Below are positions 17,501 to 25,466 of a DNA stretch of 32,635 nt, one piece after another; position 1 is the first letter of the stretch, and each line of letters begins with the position of its first letter. A program made the translations under genes and the position numbers. The notes under the pieces are model-generated. The model saw only the letters and a list, made by a program, of their open reading frames with translations, made no database searches and was not told where the DNA came from. This DNA comes from CAMCXT01 sp046302715. GTDB lineage: Bacteria > Bacteroidota > Bacteroidia > M30B66. The DNA lies in the NCBI GenBank assembly GCA_046302715.1, contig JBKCHQ010000039.1:1-32635 (forward strand), read 5' to 3'.

Positions 17501-20500
17501 AGGAACAGAGGCCCCATTAGACCACTGGTAACTAAATGGTGCAGATCCGCTGGTAACCGTAACCTCGGCAGAACCATTACACAAGCCACAGGTAGTAGTC
17601 GTTGTATTTATAGTTGCTGTAATCAAACCGCCACTACTGGTAACTGTAGCAGTACCTTCAACAGAGCAGGTTCCATCTGTAACCGTTACCGAATAAGTTC
17701 CGGCAGCAAGGCCCGATAAATCTTCGGTTGTGGCGCTAAAGCCATCAGGACCACTCCAGCTAAATGAAGGGTTAGCCGAATTTGAAACGGTTAAATCAAT
17801 GCCCCCTTCAGTTGCACCGCAAGATGTTTGCGTGGTAACAAAAGATAAGGTTAGCTCCTCTGAATCCACGTTAGCAGATGCTTCAACAGTGCATGATCCA
17901 TCCGTTACGGTAACATTGTAAACACCAGCAGCCAAATTAGAAATATCTTCGGTTGTAGCAGCAAAGCCAGAAGGACCGGTCCAGCTAAAGCTTGGGTTTA
18001 CAGCATCGGTAACCGTAAGGTCAATCGAACCAGAGGATGCACCACAAGAAGTTAAAGTGGCAATCGTTGAAACTTGAAACTCGTTCGTTAAAATCGTAGC
18101 AGTTGCTTCAACTGCGCATGCTCCATCTGTTACAGTAACATTGTACACACCGGCTGCAAGGTTAGAAATATCCTCGGTTGTAGCAGCGAAGCCAGAAGGA
18201 CCAGTCCAGCTAAAGCTTGGATTTACGGCATCCGTAACTGTAAGGTCAACCGAACCAGAAGATGCACCGCAAGAAGTAGCTGTTGCATTAACCGAGAGTT
18301 GAGGGTTATTCGAAGAAATGCTAGCCGTTCCCTCAACCGTACATGCGCCATCCGTAACTGTTACAGCGTAAGTTCCAATGGCAAGGCCAGAAATGTCTTC
18401 GGTAGTAGCAGCAAAACCATCAGGTCCAGTCCAGCTAAATGTAGGACTTGAACCGTTGGTCACTGTTAAATCAATGGAGCCATCAAGAGCGCCGCATGAT
18501 GCATCAATAGCGTTAAGCGCCAGTTCAGGTGAATTATCGTTAACATCAATAGAATCTTCAACTATACAGCTACCATCCGTAACGGTAACCACATAAGTTC
18601 CTAGGGTAAGATTAGTTATATCTTCAGTAGTTGCGGTAAAGCCATCAGGACCCGACCAGCTAAATGTTGGAGCAGTTCCGCCTGTAACGGTTAAATCAAT
18701 GGATCCATCAGCAGTACCACAAGAAGCGTCAGTGGCAGACAAGGCAAGAACCGGAAGGTTAGAGAAACCAACAGTAGCCGATCCGTTTTGAACACAAGCA
18801 CCACTTGTAACAGTAACATTGTACTCGCCCGAAGCCAAACCATTCAAATCTTGTGTAGTGGCAGTAAATCCATTAGGGCCCGTCCAAGCATAAGAAATTG
18901 GAACAGTAAAGTTTGTTACAGTCAGATTTATAGAACCATTGTTAGCACTACACGAAGTTGAAACAGTGCTGAAACTAAGAATAGGATCTTCGGGTTCATT
19001 TCCATTTACCACCATAAAATTGCCCGAACGACCTGTCCCGGTAAATTGAGGGTGTAGTGTGTTTGCATTTGCTGCAACGCTATAGGTTCCTTCGGGTATT
19101 AATTCGTTGTTGGCCGGACCGTTTGGCACAAAGGTATATTGCGATAGGAAACTGGTATTACCAGATTCGAAACCTCCGTTTATAATGATGTTGGTTCCAC
19201 AAGTTGAACCAGGCGGCGGAACCGCAGGACAAATTTCGATTAACGAAATATCATCAATCCCAAAGTCATTACCTGAAGGACTCAAATTCTCATTTACGAT
19301 TTTAACCTCGGTTACCCCTGAAGCAGACGCTGTAAATGATGCATTAAAAGGGGTCCAAGTTGTAAGACCTGCTGGAGAAAATACTCCAAGTGAAGTACCA
19401 CCAACATATACACGCAATATTGCAGGAGAATTTAAAATAACATTTTGAGCAAACATCTGGAAGTCATACTGGCTTCCAGCGACTAAATTCACATTCTGAC
19501 TCCATACTGATTTCGTTGGGCTTACAGTAACCGTTCCTTCAACCTCGCAATCACCATCAGAAACTGTAACCGTGTAAACACCGGCGGCCAGTCCCGAAAT
19601 ATCTTCTGTAGTGGCTGTAAAACCATCAGGCCCTGTCCAGCTGAATGTAGGATTAGAGGCATTGCTTACAGTTAGATCAATGGAGCCAGATGATGCACCG
19701 CAAAGAGAACCCACAGATACAAGTGTAAGCACAGGTTGATCTGTATTTTGAATATCAACAGAAACCGTGGCCTCACATCCCGAAACATTATCCGTAACTA
19801 CTACAGAATAAGAACCTGAACTCAAATTATTTTGATCTTCAGAAGATGTATTCACTCCATCGCCGGTCCATACATAAGTGTAATCACCAGAACCTTCAGA
19901 AACCGTTAAATCAATTGATCCATCAGATGAACCACAAACACTGTTATTAAAGGTAAAGGCCAATACTGGGGCATTTAAGTTGATAAGGCTAAACTGCCCA
20001 GGTACTTCACAACCAGCGGCATCGGTAACCACAACATTATAAGATCCCACACTCAATCCAGAAATAGTAGCATCAGTAGATCCGCCAGGCGTCCATAAAT
20101 ACGTATACGGAGCCACACCACCAGAAACTACTGCTGTTATTGAACCATCATTTGTACCGCAGGCCGGATCATTGATATCGCCTGTAAGTACTGGAACACC
20201 CGTATTATTAAGAGCAACAGAATCAATGGTTTCGCATCCATTAGCATCAACAACAGTTAAAATGTAATTTCCATTACCCAAATTATCAATGATACTATCT
20301 ACTGAGAATACTGTTCCAGACCAGTTAAGTGTGTAAGGTGCAGCCCCCCCGCTAACAGTCGGAGTGATGGAACCATTATCTTCATTACAAGAAGGTTGAA
20401 CAGTGCTGAAGCTGATTTGAGGTCCATCGTTGTTGGAAATACACGCCTGAAGTGTTACCTCACAGCTCGCGTCATCCGTTACAGAAACGGTATAGCAGCC

Positions 20501-23500
20501 TGAGCCTAAAGATGAAATATCTTCTGTGGAGGCAGCAAACCCATTTGGTCCCGTCCAGCTAAAAGTGAACGGTGCAGTCCCTCCTTCAATGCTCAAATCA
20601 ATAGAGCCGGTTGCTTCGCCGCATAATGATTCGACAATGGTTGAAGATAGCACAGGCAGATTTTCATAAATTAAATTGAACGTGTCAGATGCTAAACAAC
20701 CTGCCGCATCGCTGACATTAATTACATAGCTACCCGGACTTAATGCAGAAATATCCTCGGTGTTGGCAAAGTTTGCACCGTCTTTAGTCCACGTGTAAAT
20801 TACCGGATTTGCAGCATCTGTAAGGGTGATATCAATGTTGCCCTCGTCATTACCGCATGTAGGATTTGTGGCTAAACCTGTTAAGGAAGGAGCAATACTA
20901 GGAGCAATTACAAACGACTGACTGATTTGGCAATTGTTGGCATCTGTTAAAATAAATTCATAAGTGCCGGCTGCAAGATTAAGTTGGTCAATTGTTGAAG
21001 ACGAACCATTCCAAGTAACAGCATAGGGTTCTGTTCCGCCACTCACTTCGATGTCAATTAATCCGTTATTTAAACCGCATGAAGTATTAACACTGGTTGA
21101 AGTAAAGGTTGGCGCATTTTCAAGCTCAATGACAAGCGTGTCTAAATACTGGCAACCTGTATTCACATCATTAATTAGCAGGAAATACTCGCCGATGGCC
21201 AAATTGGTAAGATCCGCATCCGTTGAAGTAAATCCGTCGGGGCCTGACCAGATATAGGCAAAACTGCCAGAACCATTAGATACCGTAGTTGAGATGGATC
21301 CATCATTTGAAGTACACGATGCATTTTCGGAAAGCACATCAGCATCAAACTGATTTCCGTTTTCAATTTCAAATGAAAGTGATAATGTACAATTTAAGTC
21401 AGCCGCATCGGTAATCAATACAGAATATGAACCAGCTTCGAGATTGCTAATATCTTCAGTTATGGCACCATTTGTCCATAAGAATGTATAGGAACCTGAA
21501 CCACCGCTAACATTTAGGTCAATTGCCCCTTCTGCGTTAGTGCAAGTAGAGGGCGTAACAGTACCTATACCTTCAAGTGGCGCCGCCGGATTTATAGTAG
21601 CTGTTAATGAGTCAACGCATCCGGCATTATCAGTTACAATAACATCGTAAGAACCTGCAATTAAACCATTCACATCTTCAGTTGCATCAGAAGTGTTAGG
21701 CGACCAGTTAAAGAGAAAAGGAGCATCTCCCCCATTCACTGTTAAATCAATTGAACCACCGTTTGGCGTACCGCAAGTTGGATTTGTTACGGATGCGTTT
21801 AAGGTGAATTGATTTTCATTAATAATATTTACAGAGATAATGGTGAAACACCCGTTAGCATCGGTAATGGTATCGACATAAACACCTGCGTTGATGTTTG
21901 AAAGATCTTCGGTTGTAGCACCATTGCTCCAGCTGTGGGATATTGGGGCTTCTCCGCCTGTAACGGTAACATCAATACTACCAACAGACTGACCGCATAA
22001 TGAATTTACTGAAGTGAAGGTAGCAACAGGTGCATCAAAAAATAACACATCAGCAGATCCACTTACCTCGCAGCTTGTTCCATTATCGGTAACTTCAACA
22101 TTGTAGGTACCCGCTGAAAGTCCTGATAAATCTTCGGTGGTTTCTCCACCCGGCGTCCAAGTAATAGAGAAAGGACCTACACCATTGTTAATGGTTAAGT
22201 TTATAGCACCATTGTTAGCACCGCAATTGGCATCGGTAACGCTAAAAACCAATTCAGGCTGGTTGTCATTTATAATAGTAGCACTTGCTTCAGTTTCGCA
22301 GCCCTGATTATCGGTAACGGTTAATGAGTAAGCACCGCTTTCTAAACCTGAAATATCTTCAGTTGAAGCTCCGTTAGACCAAGAATATACGTAAGGAGCA
22401 ACGCCCTCAGTAACGGTTGCGTTAGCAGAACCCACTGCTTGACTGCATTGAGAATTTTCAACGGTTACGGAAACTTCAGGCGCATCCAATGTCGTTACTG
22501 AACTTGATGAAGACGCTTGACAAGCACCTTCGGGAGAAGTATACACAACTGTATACGTTGTTAATCCAGCAGCATTAGTAATTATACCGGTAACGGCATT
22601 AATGGAAGCACCATCTGATGGCGCAGGATTAAATGCATACGTTCCACCTCCAGCAAACCCAACAGCTCCCTGAGGAAAATCAGAAGCGGCACCTTCGCAG
22701 AAAGGCTCAAGGGTAAAGTCGGTAATGTCTTGAGTATTTACAGTTAATGTGAATGTTGAACTGATGTTGGTACACAGGCCTTCAGAAACCGTGTAACGCA
22801 CCGTGTAGCTCGAACCGATTACAGCATTGCTAATTACACCAGTTGAAGCATCAATAGTTGCTCCATCAATGGGTGCGGGATCAAAAGTATACACACCACC
22901 ACCTACAAAGCCAGGTGCAGCTACCGGAGCTCCCGAATTGGGGCCGCAGAAAGGCTCATACGAAAAAGCGGTTACAGGAGGAGGGACCAACTGAACGGTA
23001 ACTGAACCTGAAATACCTTGTGATCCGCATGGTGTTGGAAAATTATCTTGAATACCAACAAGTTGATAAATACCCGGCTCTGTTACAAAGAAATTGTAAA
23101 CATTAGTATTCTCACTGGCAGGAGTTCCCACATCATCGGCGGTAATAAAATTGAACCCATCGAACGTGTAAATAATGTCGAAAGGCGCCGTACCTCCTTC
23201 AATAATCACCCCAATTTCGGCAGAGTCTCCCTGACATACATTTACGGTAGTATCTGCGGTAGAAGCTAATTCACCATTTTCAAAGTATCCGAGGAACGCA
23301 AAAATTGGCGTATTCACATCAATGGTAACAGGAAGCGAGCTGGTAACACAAGACCCCGAAGTGTATTGCGTATAGAAATTGCCTGATGATACCACTCCTA
23401 TAAAAGGATTAGTGTTTACCCCTCCTGGAAACCAAAGATTGCCGGATCCCTCGCTAGATAGTAGGAATGTTGAGGCAGAACCAAAACAAAAACTGGTTGG

Positions 23501-23986
23501 TCCGTTTGGTGTAACCGTTGGTGCACTAGGGGCTGTATTATCTGTGATCGTCAAATCTACTCCATTATCGGTGCCCGTAAATGAAGGATTGGATGAAACA
23601 ATACGAATACGGTAACCAGAGCCCTCAGGGGTACCTGATGGAATTTGCGTATATATATATGTATTGTTTGCCGAAACACTTCCACTAAAGAACAATGTTG
23701 GTAAAACAGTGGGCGATGAAAAGTCACCAACTGGATTAGAAAGTTCAACAGAGAAGATGGAATTCTGATCGAACCCACCCGTAGCTGAAAATTCTACTAC
23801 CACTGCCGATCCCCAGCAAAACGCATTAGAACTTAAAGGTTGTGTGGTGAGCACCAAACTTCCCGAAACCCCGCTAGGGTCAGGTTTTGGCGCTATTTTG
23901 TTACTGACATAACTGGCTGCAGAAAGCTGCAACGCTACACAAAGAGATAAAGCAGAAAAAAGTGCCAGGTATAATCTTCGTTTCAT
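14558..23986 (-). CDS. Giant SprB-repeat surface adhesin with type B (gliding-motility-associated) T9SS C-terminal domain
   Basis: This 3142-residue exported protein is the largest gene in the window. A signal peptide (residues 1-23, LSA-AS) leads into Ig-like and beta-sandwich domains (~40-500), including two copies of a unit with GGG(V/T)Y(T/A)F(D/N)PAP. Residues ~505-1492 hold SprB repeats 1-13 and ~1668-2346 hold repeats 14-22. Between them lie two halves of a carbohydrate-binding-like jelly roll in reversed order (~1494-1666). Ig/PKD-like domains with the SFCxG and ICAGxS signatures fill ~2350-2985. One last SprB repeat precedes the C-terminal domain (~3054-3142; PNGFTPNGDGFNDNY, FNRWGSLVY, DGTYFIVV), the CHU_C-type sorting domain of type B T9SS cargo. 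It resembles SprB, the mobile gliding adhesin of Flavobacterium, but is shorter. Adhesion, motility or biofilm roles are all possible. Confidence 0.92.
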   Translation of the reverse strand: MKRRLYLALFSALSLCVALQLSAASYVSNKIAPKPDPSGVSGSLVLTTQPLSSNAFCWGSAVVVEFSATGGFDQNSIFSVELSNPVGDFSSPTVLPTLFFSGSVSANNTYIYTQIPSGTPEGSGYRIRIVSSNPSFTGTDNGVDLTITDNTAPSAPTVTPNGPTSFCFGSASTFLLSSEGSGNLWFPGGVNTNPFIGVVSSGNFYTQYTSGSCVTSSLPVTIDVNTPIFAFLGYFENGELASTADTTVNVCQGDSAEIGVIIEGGTAPFDIIYTFDGFNFITADDVGTPASENTNVYNFFVTEPGIYQLVGIQDNFPTPCGSQGISGSVTVQLVPPPVTAFSYEPFCGPNSGAPVAAPGFVGGGVYTFDPAPIDGATIDASTGVISNAVIGSSYTVRYTVSEGLCTNISSTFTLTVNTQDITDFTLEPFCEGAASDFPQGAVGFAGGGTYAFNPAPSDGASINAVTGIITNAAGLTTYTVVYTSPEGACQASSSSSVTTLDAPEVSVTVENSQCSQAVGSANATVTEGVAPYVYSWSNGASTEDISGLESGAYSLTVTDNQGCETEASATIINDNQPELVFSVTDANCGANNGAINLTINNGVGPFSITWTPGGETTEDLSGLSAGTYNVEVTDNGTSCEVSGSADVLFFDAPVATFTSVNSLCGQSVGSIDVTVTGGEAPISHSWSNGATTEDLSNINAGVYVDTITDANGCFTIISVNIINENQFTLNASVTNPTCGTPNGGSIDLTVNGGDAPFLFNWSPNTSDATEDVNGLIAGSYDVIVTDNAGCVDSLTATINPAAPLEGIGTVTPSTCTNAEGAIDLNVSGGSGSYTFLWTNGAITEDISNLEAGSYSVLITDAADLNCTLSLSFEIENGNQFDADVLSENASCTSNDGSISTTVSNGSGSFAYIWSGPDGFTSTDADLTNLAIGEYFLLINDVNTGCQYLDTLVIELENAPTFTSTSVNTSCGLNNGLIDIEVSGGTEPYAVTWNGSSSTIDQLNLAAGTYEFILTDANNCQISQSFVIAPSIAPSLTGLATNPTCGNDEGNIDITLTDAANPVIYTWTKDGANFANTEDISALSPGSYVINVSDAAGCLASDTFNLIYENLPVLSSTIVESLCGEATGSIDLSIEGGTAPFTFSWTGPNGFAASTEDISSLGSGCYTVSVTDDASCEVTLQACISNNDGPQISFSTVQPSCNEDNGSITPTVSGGAAPYTLNWSGTVFSVDSIIDNLGNGNYILTVVDANGCETIDSVALNNTGVPVLTGDINDPACGTNDGSITAVVSGGVAPYTYLWTPGGSTDATISGLSVGSYNVVVTDAAGCEVPGQFSLINLNAPVLAFTFNNSVCGSSDGSIDLTVSEGSGDYTYVWTGDGVNTSSEDQNNLSSGSYSVVVTDNVSGCEATVSVDIQNTDQPVLTLVSVGSLCGASSGSIDLTVSNASNPTFSWTGPDGFTATTEDISGLAAGVYTVTVSDGDCEVEGTVTVSPTKSVWSQNVNLVAGSQYDFQMFAQNVILNSPAILRVYVGGTSLGVFSPAGLTTWTPFNASFTASASGVTEVKIVNENLSPSGNDFGIDDISLIEICPAVPPPGSTCGTNIIINGGFESGNTSFLSQYTFVPNGPANNELIPEGTYSVAANANTLHPQFTGTGRSGNFMVVNGNEPEDPILSFSTVSTSCSANNGSINLTVTNFTVPISYAWTGPNGFTATTQDLNGLASGEYNVTVTSGACVQNGSATVGFSNLPVLALSATDASCGTADGSIDLTVTGGTAPTFSWSGPDGFTATTEDITNLTLGTYVVTVTDGSCIVEDSIDVNDNSPELALNAIDASCGALDGSIDLTVTNGSSPTFSWTGPDGFAATTEDISGLAIGTYAVTVTDGACTVEGTASISSNNPQLSVNATATSCGASSGSVDLTVTDAVNPSFSWTGPSGFAATTEDISNLAAGVYNVTVTDGACAVEATATILTNEFQVSTIATLTSCGASSGSIDLTVTDAVNPSFSWTGPSGFAATTEDISNLAAGVYNVTVTDGSCTVEASANVDSEELTLSFVTTQTSCGATEGGIDLTVSNSANPSFSWSGPDGFSATTEDLSGLAAGTYSVTVTDGTCSVEGTATVTSSGGLITATINTTTTTCGLCNGSAEVTVTSGSAPFSYQWSNGASVPNPNALCSGDVSVVITDAEGCVLELSASIAPSVAIGLSTTQVNSECGLSTGSIDLTVTDGLEPITYSWTGSGISDPTIQDLTGLAAGTYTVEVTDAALCSASTTVTLINSNEPVLSLAASGTLCGQSTGSIDLTVTNASAATFSWSGPNGFAATTEDVAGLAAGDYTVTVTDGTCSAEGTATVINTDGPSASISVSAENICGGENVSVTIDFTGTAPYNFSFTDGANPVTITNYDASQYVLNVPVNVTTTFTLLSVTSANNPDCAGSFVVESATVNVNPSPTAPTITAGGPLVFCEGGSVILTSSQQTGNVWNITGSEQFNQSITVSTSGDYFVTVVSDLGCSDTSDIITVEVLPAGVEASFSDTTICAGSSIQLSASGNGDYLWSPSVYLTGTIIQNPICTPFATTTYVVTGSNACGTGSDTVTVNVLPIAPTSLGADQTVCQNSPLTLSVTSEVGATYSWSPSSAIIGAADGSSAVINTAADTQVILQTTNSNGCVFADTLQLTVVLPTATFSVTANGPTTFCSGESVVLQASTGNLVVWSNGLENFDEILVTESGSYFAVYNGANCPVYSDTIEVTVNPLPSASIIPNGSTTICSGACVDLAASTAQNISWTLPNGSVSTDSVITACLNGWYILSRTENGCIGSDSLFVTVTAQLVQPEITLDGSNVICAGQATSTLISSYALGNQWYFNGSPIAGATTNELVAEQGGFYSVVVTAPGGCADTSDAIEIIVKSVDPIQITAADTIVCNDEVINIVLTASPGYVSYLWGTSNETTQSITATYLGQYAVTGINADGCSSTDYIEIIPNDAFDVLLNSPVYYEDFNISYLGANDGSIELTVDGGSGSFVYNWSNGSTQEDQSNLAGGEYSVTVTDEQGCSIQRTIFLNEPGLIKLPNGFTPNGDGFNDNYVISGIQGYPGNQVNIFNRWGSLVYSAKDYQNNWNGEGNNGNLLPDGTYFIVVNLNKEGFEDVQSYIDLRRN
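16949..18985 (-). repeat. SprB repeat block 2 (repeats 14-22)
   Basis: Nine SprB repeats of about 65-75 residues follow the jelly-roll insertion. Most share the core FSWTGPDGFAATTEDISGLA with GTYxVTVTDG, a first Cys in SCG...GSIDLTV and a second Cys in DGxC. Repeats 15-19 and 22 are much more alike than those of block 1, which suggests recent expansion. Repeat boundaries are approximate. Confidence 0.85.
17849..18298 (-). repeat. Near-identical tandem SprB repeats 17 and 18 (225-bp period)
   Basis: Two adjacent 75-codon units have the same protein core (PSFSWTGPSGFAATTEDISN through GVYNVTVTDG) but differ at several third-codon positions. The period is exactly 225 bp, measured from the matching GCAGC(A/G)AAGCCAG segments at 17958 and 18183. 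They form the youngest-looking duplication in the adhesin gene. Confidence 0.8.
18985..19509 (-). other. Permuted jelly-roll (carbohydrate-binding-like) insertion inside the adhesin
   Basis: Residues ~1494-1582 (VWSQNVNLVAG, YDFQMFAQN, NDFGIDDISL) match the usual C-terminal half of a jelly-roll domain frequent in Bacteroidota surface proteins. Residues ~1597-1666 (INGGFESGNTSF, LIPEGTYSVAANAN, SGNFMVVNG) match its usual N-terminal half. In the common arrangement the VVNG strand leads directly into VWSQ. Here the halves are swapped and joined by a short Pro/Cys linker (EICPAVPPPGSTCGT). Confidence 0.65.
19511..22474 (-). repeat. SprB repeat block 1 (repeats 1-13)
   Basis: Thirteen consecutive SprB repeats precede the jelly-roll insertion. 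Each has a Cys before a (G/S)SIDLTV-like strand, a central W(S/T) strand, a TEDISxL turn with GxY, and a second Cys after VTDxxG. Units are about 70-85 residues and fairly diverged from one another, unlike block 2. Boundaries are approximate. Confidence 0.85.
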
Positions 23987-24009
23987 ACAAAGTAGTTTAG
24001 GGCGTCGGG

Positions 24010-24017
24010 CAAAAATA
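24010..24017 (-). promoter_or_regulatory. Candidate -7 promoter element for the giant adhesin
   Basis: On the minus strand this reads TATTTTTG, matching TAnnTTTG about 23 bp before the adhesin ATG. No clear -33 TTTG is found at the expected distance. The 151-bp gap from the upstream protease gene leaves room for a separate promoter. Confidence 0.25.
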
Positions 24018-24095
24018 ATCAGTTTGTTCAGATAAAAAAACGAAAATAAAAACAGTTTTACTTATTTTATCCTATACCCACATTTATGTGAATTT

Positions 24096-24170
24096 AAAGT
24101 GAGTAAAACCTTTATGTTTGAACCAACGGATGTGAAATTATTTTTTTGAAAATCGAGTAAAGCCTTTATG
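24096..24170 (-). repeat. In-frame 54-bp-offset direct repeat of the protease C-terminal codons
   Basis: The 21-bp stretch at 24150-24170, encoding HKGFTRF at the end of the protease, recurs at 24096-24116 with 18 of 21 bases identical, exactly 54 bp (18 codons) away. Translated in the same frame past the stop, the second copy would read HKGFTHF before another TAA. It looks like a duplicated tail left outside the gene. Confidence 0.6.
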
Positions 24171-25409
24171 ATTCGTGTAATCCACCAAAATAAAGTACAA
24201 GCCTCTCTCAAGATCTGATAAATCAAGCATTTCGCTGTACGGCATTTTCTTAATTAGACGCTGGTCCATCGAATAGATAGAAATACCCGTAGGAACATCC
24301 TTACCTTCTAACTGTATGCGGGCATAATCTTCTACCGGATTTGGGAACATTCGAGCTTTAGTAGTGGGTACGCCGGGGGCATTTTTAGTTCCTAGTAATA
24401 AGTCATTTCGAAAATTCTCTACAATAAAACGCATGGCAGTGGTCTGTTCCTTGGTAAACATGTTCATGCAGTTTTCATCTGTGTAGTCCATATAGTTCTC
24501 GATTTGATCGGGCAAGTCAGCGGGTCCATCGTTACACGTATTTGACGTGTAATCGCAGGTTTGTTGTTGAGCTTCACCTGCTGTTGGGGTATCTGCCAAA
24601 CCATCATCTGCAGAACAATCGCCATCGCCCCAAATATGGCGCAAACCTAGATAATGCCCCACCTCGTGAGTGGCGGTGCGGCCTTTACTAATGGTAGCAA
24701 ACGTCTCGTCCGGAGCATCAATACTGCCTACAATTTGATAATGCAGCACTACCCCATCGTATTGAGGCTGTTCGGCTCCAGACCCAGCGGGCCAGTTTGG
24801 TGCGCCTTCGGGAGGTGTAGCAAAGCCCAGGATAAACGGAACGTTCAAAAATGGAATGGCCATATTGCACACCCAAATGTTTAAATAGTGATTTACATCC
24901 CAGGCATCAATACCACCTGCAGATGTAGTTTTCATGTCGGTCATGCTTAACCAGAACGAACCAACATCCGTTTGAGTTCGTGTTATTCCATTGGTAGGAT
25001 TGCCCTGCGGATCCCATTCGGCCAAAAAGAATTCGATACCTGTAGAAGAGGCCACCGGCTGAAATTCGGGACGTGTATTGACGGTATCCTCGTTGAGACG
25101 TCCATAATCACGATTTAGTATGTCTAATTGTTCCAACAACTTTTCATCACTTACGTTTTGTTCATCGTTTCCATACACCACATGAAAAACAACCGGTATC
25201 CTGAACGTTTCATCACTTCTGGAACCCGCATGATTGCGAACATAGGTTTCAACAGCCCGATACATTTCTTCCTGACGGCTCAAATAATCAGGGTCCTGCT
25301 GTGAACGCAATTGCTGGTACACATCCATGCCGCAACGGTGCATATGTTGAGCTAACATTGAAGTGTAAGCAATTAATAAACAAAAGAGTAAAGCGTAATT
25401 TTTATTCAT
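24138..25409 (-). CDS. Secreted M43 (pappalysin-type) metalloprotease with T9SS type A sorting domain
   Basis: This 423-residue exported zinc protease has a signal peptide MNKNYALLFCLLIAYTSMLAQ (cleaved near residue 20) and a propeptide-like helical region up to ~65. The catalytic domain (~68-335) opens with RIPVVFHVVYG, carries the zinc motif HEVGHYLGLRH near 246-256 and the M43 Met-turn region NYMDYTDENCMNMFT near 305-318. The C-terminal ~65 residues (MFPNPVEDYARIQL to FTRFSKK) are a compact T9SS type A sorting domain. It is shorter than the other M43 protein here and has no PKD or jelly-roll region. It lies 151 bp upstream of the giant adhesin on the same strand, so it could process that adhesin, but nothing in the sequence proves this. 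Confidence 0.92.
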   Translation of the reverse strand: MNKNYALLFCLLIAYTSMLAQHMHRCGMDVYQQLRSQQDPDYLSRQEEMYRAVETYVRNHAGSRSDETFRIPVVFHVVYGNDEQNVSDEKLLEQLDILNRDYGRLNEDTVNTRPEFQPVASSTGIEFFLAEWDPQGNPTNGITRTQTDVGSFWLSMTDMKTTSAGGIDAWDVNHYLNIWVCNMAIPFLNVPFILGFATPPEGAPNWPAGSGAEQPQYDGVVLHYQIVGSIDAPDETFATISKGRTATHEVGHYLGLRHIWGDGDCSADDGLADTPTAGEAQQQTCDYTSNTCNDGPADLPDQIENYMDYTDENCMNMFTKEQTTAMRFIVENFRNDLLLGTKNAPGVPTTKARMFPNPVEDYARIQLEGKDVPTGISIYSMDQRLIKKMPYSEMLDLSDLERGLYFILVDYTNHKGFTRFSKK

Positions 25410-25466
25410 CGTGTGGATTAATTTAACACGGTGAAGTTAATTAATCGCTGAAAAAAAGCACCTCAA

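Noticed and set aside
18985..19509. Two separate carbohydrate-binding domains in tandem
   Set aside because: Each part is only half the usual length and the two halves are complementary, not similar to each other, so a permuted or split single domain explains them better.
16949..22474. Regularly spaced repeats that might suggest a CRISPR array or other non-coding tandem array
   Set aside because: The period is 200-250 bp, the units are diverged, and the frame is open throughout. They encode SprB protein repeats.
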